This document shows positions 1-6,148 of a DNA stretch of 21,940 bases, in pieces. The notes under the pieces were generated by a model. It ran no database searches and was not told the DNA's origin. It was given only the letters and a program-made list of their open reading frames with translations. The DNA comes from a virus: positions 1 through 21,940 of IMG/VR virus record IMGVR_UViG_3300034683_000343; one strand, given 5' to 3'. Position 1 is the stretch's first letter. Every line of letters starts with the position of its first letter. A program made the position numbers and the translations under genes.

Positions 1-128
1 CTCAATGGGTGGAAGCCTTTTCTGAAGCGGTTGAAAAACTCAATGGCGCTACACGAGAGATGAAGGCTCTCTTAGCTGAGAGGCCCAAACTGAAGATTTC
101 ATCAACCGCTGCGGAGGAATCCGAGTGA
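1..128 (+). CDS. C-terminal end of an unidentified protein (cut by window start)
   Basis: An open frame enters from the left edge (first full codon at position 3) and ends at TGA 126-128. The visible 41 residues start QWVEAFSEAVEKLNG and end AAEESE. They are helical in character and charged, with a Ser/Glu-rich end. I do not recognise a family from this fragment. The gene runs toward a minus-strand gene, with only 2 bases between the two stop codons. No terminator hairpin is visible at the junction. Whether this is a phage or host gene cannot be decided here. Confidence 0.6.
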   Translation, partial: QWVEAFSEAVEKLNGATREMKALLAERPKLKISSTAAEESE

Positions 129-130
129 AA

Positions 131-355
131 CTAGATTTCTATGTCTAAATCTCCGAGATACTTTTTAAGGTCCTTCATTTTTTTGTTTAGTCGGTTGATG
201 TCTCTTTTGGTTTTGGGGTCGGGAGAAAGTTCCATTTTCGTGCCGCATCTTTTGCAGGTGATCGTTTTGCGTTTTCGGACATCATCCAATGTGACGGTAG
301 CCTTTTTGCCGCAGTCGCATTCGATTTCGAAAGTAATATTTTCGACGCTGGACAT
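131..355 (-). CDS. Small zinc-ribbon protein
   Basis: A 74-aa protein starting MSSVENITFEIECDCGKK. The start at 355 is chosen because GGAGG (361-365 on the complement) lies 5 bases upstream; a longer in-frame start at 385 has no such site. Four cysteines form a CDCG pair (about residues 14-16) and a CKRCG pair (about 34-37), the layout of a small zinc ribbon. The C-terminal third is Lys/Asp-rich and probably helical (KKMKDLKKYLGDLDIEI). It is the only minus-strand gene in the early region and is divergent from the replication operon. That suggests a regulator or nucleic-acid-binding accessory protein, but the role is unknown. Confidence 0.75.
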   Translation of the reverse strand: MSSVENITFEIECDCGKKATVTLDDVRKRKTITCKRCGTKMELSPDPKTKRDINRLNKKMKDLKKYLGDLDIEI

Positions 356-464
356 TCTAACCTCCTTTTTTCTCCGCAGCGGCATCTTGATGGTAACGCC
401 AATTACGAAACAAATAATTAACTACAGCTCGGTTCAGACGTTGATTGTTTGAGGAGGCGGTCAT
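356..464. promoter_or_regulatory. Divergent intergenic region upstream of the replication operon
   Basis: About 110 bases separate the minus-strand zinc-ribbon gene from the replication initiator. The middle (about 400-425) is AT-rich, as expected for divergent promoters. TTGATG at 387-392 could be a plus-strand -35 box, but no -10 box sits at the right distance, so I do not assign a promoter. A strong ribosome binding site (GAGGAGG near 451-457) precedes the ATG at 465. Confidence 0.3.
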
Positions 465-1439
465 ATGGCACGACGGCGGTACATATCTACGGAAATATCG
501 ACGGATCCTCTGGTGGCGAAGCTGGGAAGGGAGCATGGGTATTTCGCGGTCCTTTTGTACACCTGGCTGATTCCTCATGCGGAAGATGACGGGACGGCCC
601 CGCGGGATCCCGAGGAGATTCTGCTGAAGGTCCTTCCCGGGTTCCGGGATCTTACGATCGAAGACGTCGAATCCGCCCTGAAGGCCATGGACGAGTTGGG
701 GCTGGTAAAGCTCAACGGCGAACGGGTCTATTTTCCGGCGAAAAGCTTTTACAAATATCAGACCTATGTGGGGGAGTCTAAACGGCGACAGGAAGGGGAC
801 CCGGCGCCGGTAGCGGCGGAAAAGAGCGGCGAACAGCGCAAAACGCCGGAAAACGCCGACGAACAGCGCAAAACGCCGGAAAAGGCCGCTTCACCTTCAC
901 CTTCTCCTTCTCCTTCTCCTTCTCCTTCTCCTTCCCCTTCACCTACACCTACAAAAACCAAAAACAAAAAAGACTTGTCCGGCGAAAGTGCCGCCGGACT
1001 TTCCGCCGAGTTTGACGAGTGGTGGGAAGGGTACCCCAGGAAGGACGCGAAAAAAGAGGCGCTGGCCAAGTACAAGGCCACCCGTCGCAAGGGCGTGGCC
1101 CGAGAGGACCTCTTTCGTGCCCGTGACGTCTATGCCAGGTACGTCAGGTCCCAGGCGACGGAGAAGCAGTTCATGCTGCTGGCAAAGACCTTTCTCGGCC
1201 CGAACGAGCGATGGCGGGACTGGCTTAAGGGGCCCCCGGTGACGGGACGGTCGGCGGAACCGGCGTCGGCTTCGGATTTTGCGGACGAACGCAGGGAGAT
1301 CGACGAACTTTTCGGGGGTGATCAGCGTGCCTGGTGGCAATGGCGAAAGGCGGGAAAGCCTGAAATCGGCGAATGGCATCGTGGCAGAGGTAATGGGTCG
1401 GCTGGAAACGGTGCAGGAGACCGCGAAAAGCCTGGCTGA
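465..1439 (+). CDS. Phage replication initiator / replisome organiser-like protein
   Basis: A 324-aa protein with three parts. Residues 1 to about 105 are a winged-helix-like N-terminal domain (YISTEISTDPLVAKL, FAVLLYTWLIPHAEDDG) of the kind found in phage replisome organisers and DnaD-like initiators. Residues about 106-175 are a low-complexity linker with a duplicated 10-residue unit (EQRKTPE...) and nine Ser-Pro dipeptides. Residues about 180-255 resemble the C-terminal domain shared by phage replication proteins (FDEWWEGYPRKDAKKEAL ... KTFLGPNERWRDWL). Its expected role is origin binding and recruitment of the helicase loader encoded next. Its 3' end overlaps that gene by about 113 bases in another frame. 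Family placement is by motif memory; the origin itself was not located. Confidence 0.8.
   Translation: MARRRYISTEISTDPLVAKLGREHGYFAVLLYTWLIPHAEDDGTAPRDPEEILLKVLPGFRDLTIEDVESALKAMDELGLVKLNGERVYFPAKSFYKYQTYVGESKRRQEGDPAPVAAEKSGEQRKTPENADEQRKTPEKAASPSPSPSPSPSPSPSPSPTPTKTKNKKDLSGESAAGLSAEFDEWWEGYPRKDAKKEALAKYKATRRKGVAREDLFRARDVYARYVRSQATEKQFMLLAKTFLGPNERWRDWLKGPPVTGRSAEPASASDFADERREIDELFGGDQRAWWQWRKAGKPEIGEWHRGRGNGSAGNGAGDREKPG
831..890 (+). repeat. Tandem 30-bp duplication in the initiator linker
   Basis: Two 30-bp units, 831-860 and 861-890, match at 28 of 30 positions. Each encodes EQRKTPE plus three residues, so the duplication keeps the frame and lengthens the linker. Confidence 0.85.
891..944 (+). 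repeat. Hexanucleotide (TCT CCT) repeat encoding Ser-Pro dipeptides
   Basis: Nine consecutive 6-bp units of TCN CCT form encode (Ser-Pro)9 at residues 143-160, followed by Thr-Pro. Five central units are identical TCTCCT. Slippage would change linker length in steps of two residues without a frameshift, so this is a length-variable hinge rather than an on/off switch. Confidence 0.9.
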
Positions 1440-2127
1440 CTGTCCGGGTACGTGCCGGAACGGGAAGCTGGAGCTCTCGTGTGAGGGAAAGCCCTTCTGG
1501 TGGCCGTGCCCGTTGATGACCAAAGACTGCGAGTACGGAGCGAAGCTGTACCGGCAGTTCGTGGAGCAGATCCGGCTGGCGATCGTGGGGCTGGACATCC
1601 CGAGGGTGCATGTCGGGAATTTTGCCGACCCGAGGCCGACGACGGCCCTGAAGGCGGCGCGGGAGTGGAGCGGCGCCGGGTTTTTGGTCCTGATCGGGCC
1701 GACGGATACGGGAAAGTCTTACGCGGCTGCCTGGGCGGTGAAGCGTTTCGCCGAGCGGTGCGTGGACCGCCAGGCATGGCGCCGGCCGGACAAATGGCAT
1801 GAGAGCGTGGCGAAGATCCAGGGCGCGGTCCGGTGGCTACATATCCAGGAGCTCATCGAGGCTCGGGAAGACAGGGAGCGGATCCTCAAGGCCCGGTTTC
1901 TCGTGATCGATGACCTTGCGAGCGAGGACGCGACGCCGAGAACGAAATCGGTCATCAATTACGCGATTTCGACGAGGTACGACGACCGGCTTCCGACGGT
2001 GATCACGGCGAACCTGACGCGGCGGGAGATGGAGGATCGTTACGGCGGTCGCCTTATGGACAGGCTGTTTTGCGCTGGAACCATCGTCGATTGTGACGGG
2101 CCGGGGCTTAGGGCTGAAGTGGGGTGA
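1327..2127 (+). CDS. DnaC-like helicase loader ATPase
   Basis: A AAA+ ATPase of about 266 aa, expected to load the replicative helicase onto the phage origin. Walker A is GPTDTGKS (about residues 124-131), Walker B FLVIDD (about 191-196), sensor 1 VITANLT (about 225-231), and the arginine-finger region GGRLMDRL (about 240-247). The N-terminal part has five cysteines (39, 43, 52, 61, 68; CPGTC ... CPLMTKDC), suggesting a zinc-binding helicase-interaction domain as in DnaC-type loaders. I chose GTG 1327 because GGGGGTGA lies 5 bases upstream, close to the full anti-SD complement. ATG 1393 is the alternative and has a weaker site. Either start overlaps the initiator gene. SSB follows 5 bases after the stop. 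Confidence 0.85.
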   Translation: MPGGNGERRESLKSANGIVAEVMGRLETVQETAKSLADCPGTCRNGKLELSCEGKPFWWPCPLMTKDCEYGAKLYRQFVEQIRLAIVGLDIPRVHVGNFADPRPTTALKAAREWSGAGFLVLIGPTDTGKSYAAAWAVKRFAERCVDRQAWRRPDKWHESVAKIQGAVRWLHIQELIEAREDRERILKARFLVIDDLASEDATPRTKSVINYAISTRYDDRLPTVITANLTRREMEDRYGGRLMDRLFCAGTIVDCDGPGLRAEVG

Positions 2128-2132
2128 GTTGA

Positions 2133-2576
2133 ATGCCGAACAAGAACCTGCATGAAGTTTGCGGGCACATCGGAAGGCCTCCGGAAGTTCGCGCTACGGG
2201 AACGGGCAGGACCTATTGCCGGTTTTCCGTGGCAACGAACAACAATTACCAGAAAAACGGCAAGTGGGTCGAGGTTCCTCCGAGCTGGCACCAGGTCGTG
2301 ATCTGGGGAGATCTCGCAGATCTGGTCGCCGCAGAGTTCAAAAAAGGTGATGCGGTCATGGTGAGGGGTAAAAGCCATACGAGGAGCTTCACGAAAAACG
2401 GACAGACGGCCTGGCTGACGGAACTGACGGCCTTCGAGGTGTATCGGCCGATTTACGTTCGCAAGGCTGGGTCGGCGAATCTGCCGGATCCGGAAGATCC
2501 ATGGAATTACGAGGAAACAGACATGCATGACCAGGGCGATGATCCGGATTTCCCCTTCGGAGGCGGCAATGGGTAG
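2133..2576 (+). CDS. ssb: Single-stranded DNA-binding protein
   Basis: A 147-aa protein with the SSB OB fold over about residues 1-110. Landmarks are the N-terminal GHIGRPPEVR, the FSVATNNNY strand, WHQVVIWGDLAD, and VRGKSHTRSF. It coats single strands at the phage fork. The C-terminal tail is acidic and contains DDPDFPF, the usual partner-binding tip, but five residues (GGGNG) follow it. Those extra codons coincide with the GGAGGCGGCAATG that provides the ribosome binding site and start of the next gene, so the extension may be a by-product of that overlap. GGGTGAG lies just upstream of the ATG. Confidence 0.93.
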   Translation: MPNKNLHEVCGHIGRPPEVRATGTGRTYCRFSVATNNNYQKNGKWVEVPPSWHQVVIWGDLADLVAAEFKKGDAVMVRGKSHTRSFTKNGQTAWLTELTAFEVYRPIYVRKAGSANLPDPEDPWNYEETDMHDQGDDPDFPFGGGNG

Positions 2577-3102
2577 GGTCGCCGCCTTGCTCCCGCGCGA
2601 AAAAGAGGAAATATGCCGCCGGGCCCGATCCGGGGAGACGATTCGCGAAATAGCGGCAAGTTTTACTGTTTCGGAATCCACGATTTCCAAGTTTTTGCAT
2701 GAACGCGGGTTCGCACGACGGCACAGAACCGGACAGTCGCGTGCCAGACAATGGATGGGGAGCGACCAGCAGCGCCTCGAGGAGATGATGTCGCGCGGGA
2801 TGACATCGGAGGATATTGCCTTTGCGATGGATCGCCCGGTGGCAACGATACGACGAAAGATGCTTGAGACGCGAAAGCGCAGGGAAGGCGTTACGGATTT
2901 CGAGATCGGAAAGAAATACATGCTTCTGCAAAGGCAGCTGAGGAAGCTGGGAGTGGAAGACGAAATGCGGTGTCGGTATGAAGGTTCATGCCCTGGCTAT
3001 CGAGTGAAACACCATCTTTTCCGAAGCGTTTCTGGAGGATATCTGATCGCCATTTCCGATAGGCAGATGGATGACTATGAGATCAGGGAGGCGGGGAAAT
3101 GA
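2569..3102 (+). CDS. Helix-turn-helix DNA-binding protein
   Basis: A 177-aa protein (start MGRVAALLPREKEE). ATG 2569 is chosen because GGAGG sits 5 bases upstream and it overlaps the ssb stop, a typical coupled arrangement. A longer frame from 2527 lacks a good site. Residues about 22-48 form a clear helix-turn-helix (GETIREIAASFTVSESTISK), like those of resolvases and small terminases. A second helical repeat follows (about 68-93, MTSEDIAFAMDRPVATIRRK). The C-terminal part has two cysteines (CRYEGSC) and a HHLF motif. The specific role is unknown; an early regulator or replication accessory protein is likely from position. Confidence 0.75.
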   Translation: MGRVAALLPREKEEICRRARSGETIREIAASFTVSESTISKFLHERGFARRHRTGQSRARQWMGSDQQRLEEMMSRGMTSEDIAFAMDRPVATIRRKMLETRKRREGVTDFEIGKKYMLLQRQLRKLGVEDEMRCRYEGSCPGYRVKHHLFRSVSGGYLIAISDRQMDDYEIREAGK

Positions 3103-3296
3103 GCAGAAGAAGTGAAAGCATAAATGTATCTCAAACGCAGCGCCAGGCGGATCCGAAGATCGAATGGTTTCACAGGTACCACCAGGCCGTCAGATATCTT
3201 CTTGAGGTAGTCAAACCAGATACGGAACTTCCTTTCGCCGTTGGGGAAGCACTGTCCGACCTCAAAAGGATTCGCGACGAGGTGGAGGGGAATTAG
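3099..3296 (+). CDS. Small conserved-type phage protein whose 3' end is duplicated downstream
   Basis: A 65-aa protein overlapping the previous stop by ATGA. I recognise no domain. The C-terminal helix ends LKRIRDEVEGN. The DNA for the end of this helix (3257-3287) recurs exactly at 4951-4981, where the same reading would end in DEVES followed by a stop overlapping the next ATG. This points to an original gene order in which this gene directly preceded the MazZ-type gene at 4984. Confidence 0.65.
   Translation: MSRRSESINVSQTQRQADPKIEWFHRYHQAVRYLLEVVKPDTELPFAVGEALSDLKRIRDEVEGN
3257..3287 (+). repeat. 31-bp direct repeat, left copy
   Basis: A perfect 31-bp sequence beginning CGACCTCAAAAGG, identical to 4951-4981, with the copies 1694 bp apart. 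Bases immediately outside differ on both sides. It encodes DLKRIRDEVE at the end of the 65-aa protein and carries the GGTGGAG that serves as ribosome binding site for the gene at 3299. Confidence 0.95.
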
Positions 3297-3298
3297 CT

Positions 3299-3778
3299 AT
3301 GTGTGATCGGCTCTGGATCCCTTATTCAGGGTTTCAATATGACCTTTTTTCTCAGAAACCCGGGGAAGGTGGACAGAGGGATCTCGATCTCATAAAGAGC
3401 TGGGGGCTGGAATATCGGAAAACTCCAGAAGGCGAGCCGAACGTTGCAGATCTTTTGAACCTAGGAGATATCATATCCACGAACTACGGTCAGGCTCTGG
3501 AGCGCCGGTTCGGGCTGATTTTCGAGGTCCTGGAAACTCGTGGCCCATTTTACTTTAGTCCCATAGAACAGCCGGGTACGAAATATCCCAATTACAGCGC
3601 AATCTGTAGATCGACTGATGGATCTTATACCTGGAGTGAATTATGGTTCAACGAATTGGTTGCAGTCGGGAAAAGGATCTTGCATCTCTTCAAGAACAAT
3701 GATTCGGAGATTTTCGTGCTCGAAAAGCGAACGAGAGCATTTCAGAGGTCGTTATTCGGAACGGAGGTCCCAATATGA
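3299..3778 (+). CDS. Unknown 159-aa partner of the DruA-like protein
   Basis: This is the first gene in the repeat-flanked cassette. It is translated from the GGTGGAGGGG at the end of the left repeat and overlaps the next start by ATGA (3775-3778). The protein is soluble-looking with no signal peptide. It is Trp/Tyr/Phe-rich at the start (LWIPYSGFQYDLF) and has helical middle and C-terminal parts (FNELVAVGKRILHLF). I do not recognise a family. Strict coupling to the DUF4338 gene suggests the products act together. Confidence 0.7.
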   Translation: MCDRLWIPYSGFQYDLFSQKPGEGGQRDLDLIKSWGLEYRKTPEGEPNVADLLNLGDIISTNYGQALERRFGLIFEVLETRGPFYFSPIEQPGTKYPNYSAICRSTDGSYTWSELWFNELVAVGKRILHLFKNNDSEIFVLEKRTRAFQRSLFGTEVPI

Positions 3779-4950
3779 CTAACAATGTGCCATCGGCAGA
3801 GCACCTGAAGGTCGCTATTATCCGGTCTCTGCGCAAGCAGGGCTACAGGGTAGAGGACGGTATTATCCAAATGCCAGATAACCCTACGAAAGATGATTTT
3901 CGCGCTCTGAATGAACTTGCCCTGCAAAAGAAATTGGAAGTGTCCGGTCCGGGCGTCCGGCCTTATGAGGACAGGCTTATTCGATACATCGCCAATGGAA
4001 ACGAGGTGGTCCCCAGCGCGATACGCCCGAAGATCGTTGTCGTGAGGCAGGAATCCGAGCATGAGCTGCTTTTTCGTTACGCCTGTCTCCACTGGAGTAT
4101 CCCGGTTTCCGCAGGATATGGGAGAAGACTTCGGTTTCTCGTGTTCGATGAGAACAACGGTAAGCTGATTGGCTTATTCGGCTTAGGAGACCCAGTTTAC
4201 TCTATGCAAGCGCGAGACCGCTGGATTGGCTGGGACAAGGAAAACAAAGCACAGCGCCTGTATCACATAATGGATGCTTATGTACTTGGTGCTGTACCTC
4301 CATATTCATTCCTGCTGGGTGGAAAACTGATTGCAATGCTTGTATGCAGCAACGAGGTGCGACATGCATTCCGCAAAAAATACAACGGCAAAAAGTCTTT
4401 GATTAGACAGGAAACCCGGCCGCCTTACCTCGTACTGGTTACAACCACCTCCGCTCTTGGTCGCTCATCCATATACAACCGAATCCGCATTAATGGGCAC
4501 CAATATTGGACCAGTCTTGGATTCACACAAGGATCAGGTGAATTCCACTTTTCGAACGAAGTATATGGGGACATCAGGGCTTTCGTTGAAAAGAATTGTG
4601 AGCCTACGGCAAAACACGTCGCTTGGGGGACTGGTTTTCGAAACAAGCGCGAAGTGGTCCGCAAGTGTCTCTCGCATATTGGTCTCTCAGCCGATCTTAT
4701 TTACCATGGCATTCGCCGTGAGATATTTGCCGCACCCCTGGGGCGTGATGCAATACGGTTTTTGAAGGGAGAAGTTAAACGGCCGTGCTTCTATGACTGG
4801 CCGGCGTCGGATTTGTCGGAAGCCTTTAAGGAGAGATGGCTCATCGGTCGGTCGGAGAGAAAGCCCGAATATAGGGAATACACCCGTGAGGCGTATCGAC
4901 TTTGGCCATCCAAGACAAGAAATCAAAAGGAAGTTCCGTATCTGGTTTGA
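3775..4950 (+). CDS. druA: DUF4338 / Druantia DruA-like protein
   Basis: A 391-aa protein with the DUF4338 signature. GYGRRLRFLVFDENNGKLIG (about 115-134) is followed by the RDRWIGWD motif (148-155), then PPYSFLLGGKLIAMLV (175-190) and TTTSALGRSSIYNRIR (223-238). DruA is a component of type I Druantia anti-phage systems. Its biochemical activity is not established to my knowledge, and stand-alone relatives also occur. None of the other Druantia genes, in particular the large DruE helicase, is in this window. The gene ends immediately before the right repeat. A role in superinfection exclusion, or in mobilising the cassette itself, is inference. Family assignment is by motif recall and should be confirmed by profile search. 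Confidence 0.75.
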   Translation: MTNNVPSAEHLKVAIIRSLRKQGYRVEDGIIQMPDNPTKDDFRALNELALQKKLEVSGPGVRPYEDRLIRYIANGNEVVPSAIRPKIVVVRQESEHELLFRYACLHWSIPVSAGYGRRLRFLVFDENNGKLIGLFGLGDPVYSMQARDRWIGWDKENKAQRLYHIMDAYVLGAVPPYSFLLGGKLIAMLVCSNEVRHAFRKKYNGKKSLIRQETRPPYLVLVTTTSALGRSSIYNRIRINGHQYWTSLGFTQGSGEFHFSNEVYGDIRAFVEKNCEPTAKHVAWGTGFRNKREVVRKCLSHIGLSADLIYHGIRREIFAAPLGRDAIRFLKGEVKRPCFYDWPASDLSEAFKERWLIGRSERKPEYREYTREAYRLWPSKTRNQKEVPYLV

Positions 4951-4981
4951 CGACCTCAAAAGGATTCGCGACGAGGTGGAG
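4951..4981 (+). repeat. 31-bp direct repeat, right copy
   Basis: Identical to 3257-3287. It starts at the base after the DruA-like stop codon and supplies the AGGTGGAG ribosome binding site for ATG 4984. Read in the frame of the 65-aa gene it gives DLKRIRDEVE, then Ser and TGA (ATGA overlap with the next gene). Confidence 0.95.
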
Positions 4982-4983
4982 TC

Positions 4984-5421
4984 ATGAGTGAAAACAAAAC
5001 TGGGTCAACCACTCGGGAAATTATTCTTGAAGCGCTGGAAATGCGCCGAAACGCACACAAAAGCGGAGGTATGAATATGCTCGTCAACCAACAGAAAGAA
5101 GAGCCGGCGAATAATTTTGACGCCGGAAAACTCAGATACGACCTGATTCCGCCCGATGCTTTACGCGAACTCGCAAGAGTCTATACCGTAGGCGCTCAGA
5201 AATACGGGGATAGGAACTGGGAAAAAGGCATGAGCTGGGGAAGAGCTTTCGGAAGCCTCATGCGTCATTTGTGGGATTGGTTTTGGGGAGTTGAAGCCGA
5301 CGATGAAGACGGGTTACATCCTCTAGCTCACGGGGCCTTCAGAGTGTTCCAACTGCTTGCCTACTCGCTGCGGGGAATCGGGACCGACGACAGACCGAAA
5401 GGGGCTGGACCTGGTGAGTGA
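4984..5421 (+). CDS. dATP/dGTP diphosphohydrolase-like protein (MazZ / DUF5664 family)
   Basis: A 145-aa protein. The family core runs from about residue 45 to 130: KLRYDLIPPDALRELARVY, KYGDRNWEKGMSWG (73-86), RHLWDWFWG, and HPLAHGAFRVFQLLAY (112-127). The family belongs to the all-alpha NTP pyrophosphohydrolase (MazG/HisE-like) group. In cyanophage S-2L its member MazZ hydrolyses dGTP/dATP to feed 2-aminoadenine synthesis. Many phages carry it without the partner PurZ, and no PurZ is visible here, so nucleotide-pool control is the safer reading. The start at 4984 uses the repeat-borne binding site. An internal ATG at 5077 with GGAGG 7 bases upstream could give a shorter form that keeps the whole domain. 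Confidence 0.8.
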   Translation: MSENKTGSTTREIILEALEMRRNAHKSGGMNMLVNQQKEEPANNFDAGKLRYDLIPPDALRELARVYTVGAQKYGDRNWEKGMSWGRAFGSLMRHLWDWFWGVEADDEDGLHPLAHGAFRVFQLLAYSLRGIGTDDRPKGAGPGE

Positions 5422-5428
5422 GGAAAAG

Positions 5429-5638
5429 ATGAATGAGCATCCCGATCCCCAGAGACGCCGGTTCAGGTGCCGGCATTGGAGCATGGAGGAGGAAAGATGC
5501 CGCCTGCACATGCGGAGTTGTGAGATGTGTTTCATGTTCGATCGGATGAACGATTCGGAGTATAGAGCCCGAGCCAGGCGGTGGGGGCTGCAGGTACAGG
5601 AGCTGCTTTTCGAGGAGATGCAAAACAATGACTTGTGA
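5429..5638 (+). CDS. Small Cys/His-rich protein (probable zinc-binding)
   Basis: A 69-aa protein starting MNEHPDPQRRRF. GAGG lies 5 bases before ATG 5429; an in-frame GTG at 5414 is less likely. Residues about 12-37 contain CRHW, CRLH and CEMC, giving four Cys and two His that could bind a metal, followed by a helical tail (YRARARRWGLQVQELLFEE). The family is unknown. It lies in a run of short overlapping early genes. Confidence 0.65.
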   Translation: MNEHPDPQRRRFRCRHWSMEEERCRLHMRSCEMCFMFDRMNDSEYRARARRWGLQVQELLFEEMQNNDL

Positions 5639-5876
5639 GAAACACGAATACAGAGGATGGAATCTGGTTTTCGCCACGAACAGCAATATGTGGTTTACGG
5701 AGCTTGCTGGCGACACTGTCGTGCTTTATTTCGATCAACTACAGGTCAAGACCCTGGAAGATGCGAAAAAGAAAATAGACGAAATCGAAGACCGGCTCGA
5801 AAAAGAACATTTCGTTTCCAATCAGGAGTTGCGGGCGATAGGCAACATAGCTTTTCGGGATCAGCCCAGGCATTGA
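5628..5876 (+). CDS. Small hypothetical phage protein with predicted coiled segment
   Basis: An 82-aa protein whose ATG overlaps the preceding stop by 11 bases. The N-terminal part resembles a short beta-rich domain (YRGWNLVFATNSNMWF ... DTVVLYF). The remainder is a charged helix (LEDAKKKIDEIEDRLEKE). I do not recognise the family. No signal peptide or membrane segment is seen. Confidence 0.65.
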   Translation: MTCEKHEYRGWNLVFATNSNMWFTELAGDTVVLYFDQLQVKTLEDAKKKIDEIEDRLEKEHFVSNQELRAIGNIAFRDQPRH

Positions 5877-5884
5877 AGGGGGCG

Positions 5885-6124
5885 ATGGTTGTCATGAGCG
5901 AAACGGTTTTCGTGTTTTTCCTGGTCGCGTTGGGCTTCATGATCTTCGTCGTCGGGTTCCTTGTGGGGAATATCGCCGCAATGGATACCTCAAACATTCC
6001 TACGCCCAACTCGAGAGGCCACATTGAGCTCGCTGAAAAGCTCGAAATACCAATTCCGGAGCCGCCGAGGCCGCAAGTCAAGGGCGAGACAATTGAAGGA
6101 CCGATATCAGCTGATCCGCCTTAA
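5885..6124 (+). CDS. Small single-pass membrane protein
   Basis: A 79-aa protein from ATG 5885 (AAGGGGG just upstream). A longer open frame extends upstream but runs antiparallel in content to the previous gene and has no binding site. Residues about 8-29 (VFVFFLVALGFMIFVVGFLV) are one hydrophobic membrane segment, with a short N-terminus and a Pro/Glu-rich soluble tail (IPIPEPPRPQVKGE). Small one-pass proteins in early phage operons can be exclusion or accessory lysis proteins. Nothing here decides between these. Confidence 0.6.
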   Translation: MVVMSETVFVFFLVALGFMIFVVGFLVGNIAAMDTSNIPTPNSRGHIELAEKLEIPIPEPPRPQVKGETIEGPISADPP

Positions 6125-6148
6125 CCGGAACGGAAAGGGTGATCCTGA

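Larger units (their letters stand above)
3288..4950 (+). mobile_element. Candidate inserted two-gene cassette between direct repeats
   Basis: The 1663 bp between the two repeat copies hold exactly two translationally coupled genes and end at the stop codon of the second. The repeat restores both the tail of the upstream gene and the ribosome binding site of the downstream gene, so the unit could be lost by recombination without damage to either. No transposase of a known IS family and no terminal inverted repeats were seen. The repeat is far longer than a normal target-site duplication. That fits insertion by homologous or site-specific recombination, or a novel mechanism involving the DUF4338 protein. 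Confidence 0.6.

Noticed and set aside
387-420. Promoter for the replication operon from TTGATG
   Set aside because: No acceptable -10 box at 16-18 bases; the nearest AT-rich hexamers are 20 or more bases away.
891-944. Hexamer repeat as a phase-variation switch
   Set aside because: The unit is six bases, so changes in copy number keep the frame and cannot turn the gene off.
2040-2921. 293-aa open frame on the minus strand
   Set aside because: Covers loader, SSB and the helix-turn-helix gene in antisense; the sense genes are clear.
3257-4981. Direct repeats as a CRISPR array or IS target duplication
   Set aside because: Only two copies 1.7 kb apart with genes between, no spacers; 31 bp is too long for a normal target duplication, and no IS transposase or terminal inverted repeats were found.
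4793-4987. 64-aa frame ending DLKRIRDEVES
   Set aside because: Not a gene: it runs inside the DruA-like gene in another frame. Only its end is meaningful, as the relic of the old 3' end of the 65-aa gene.
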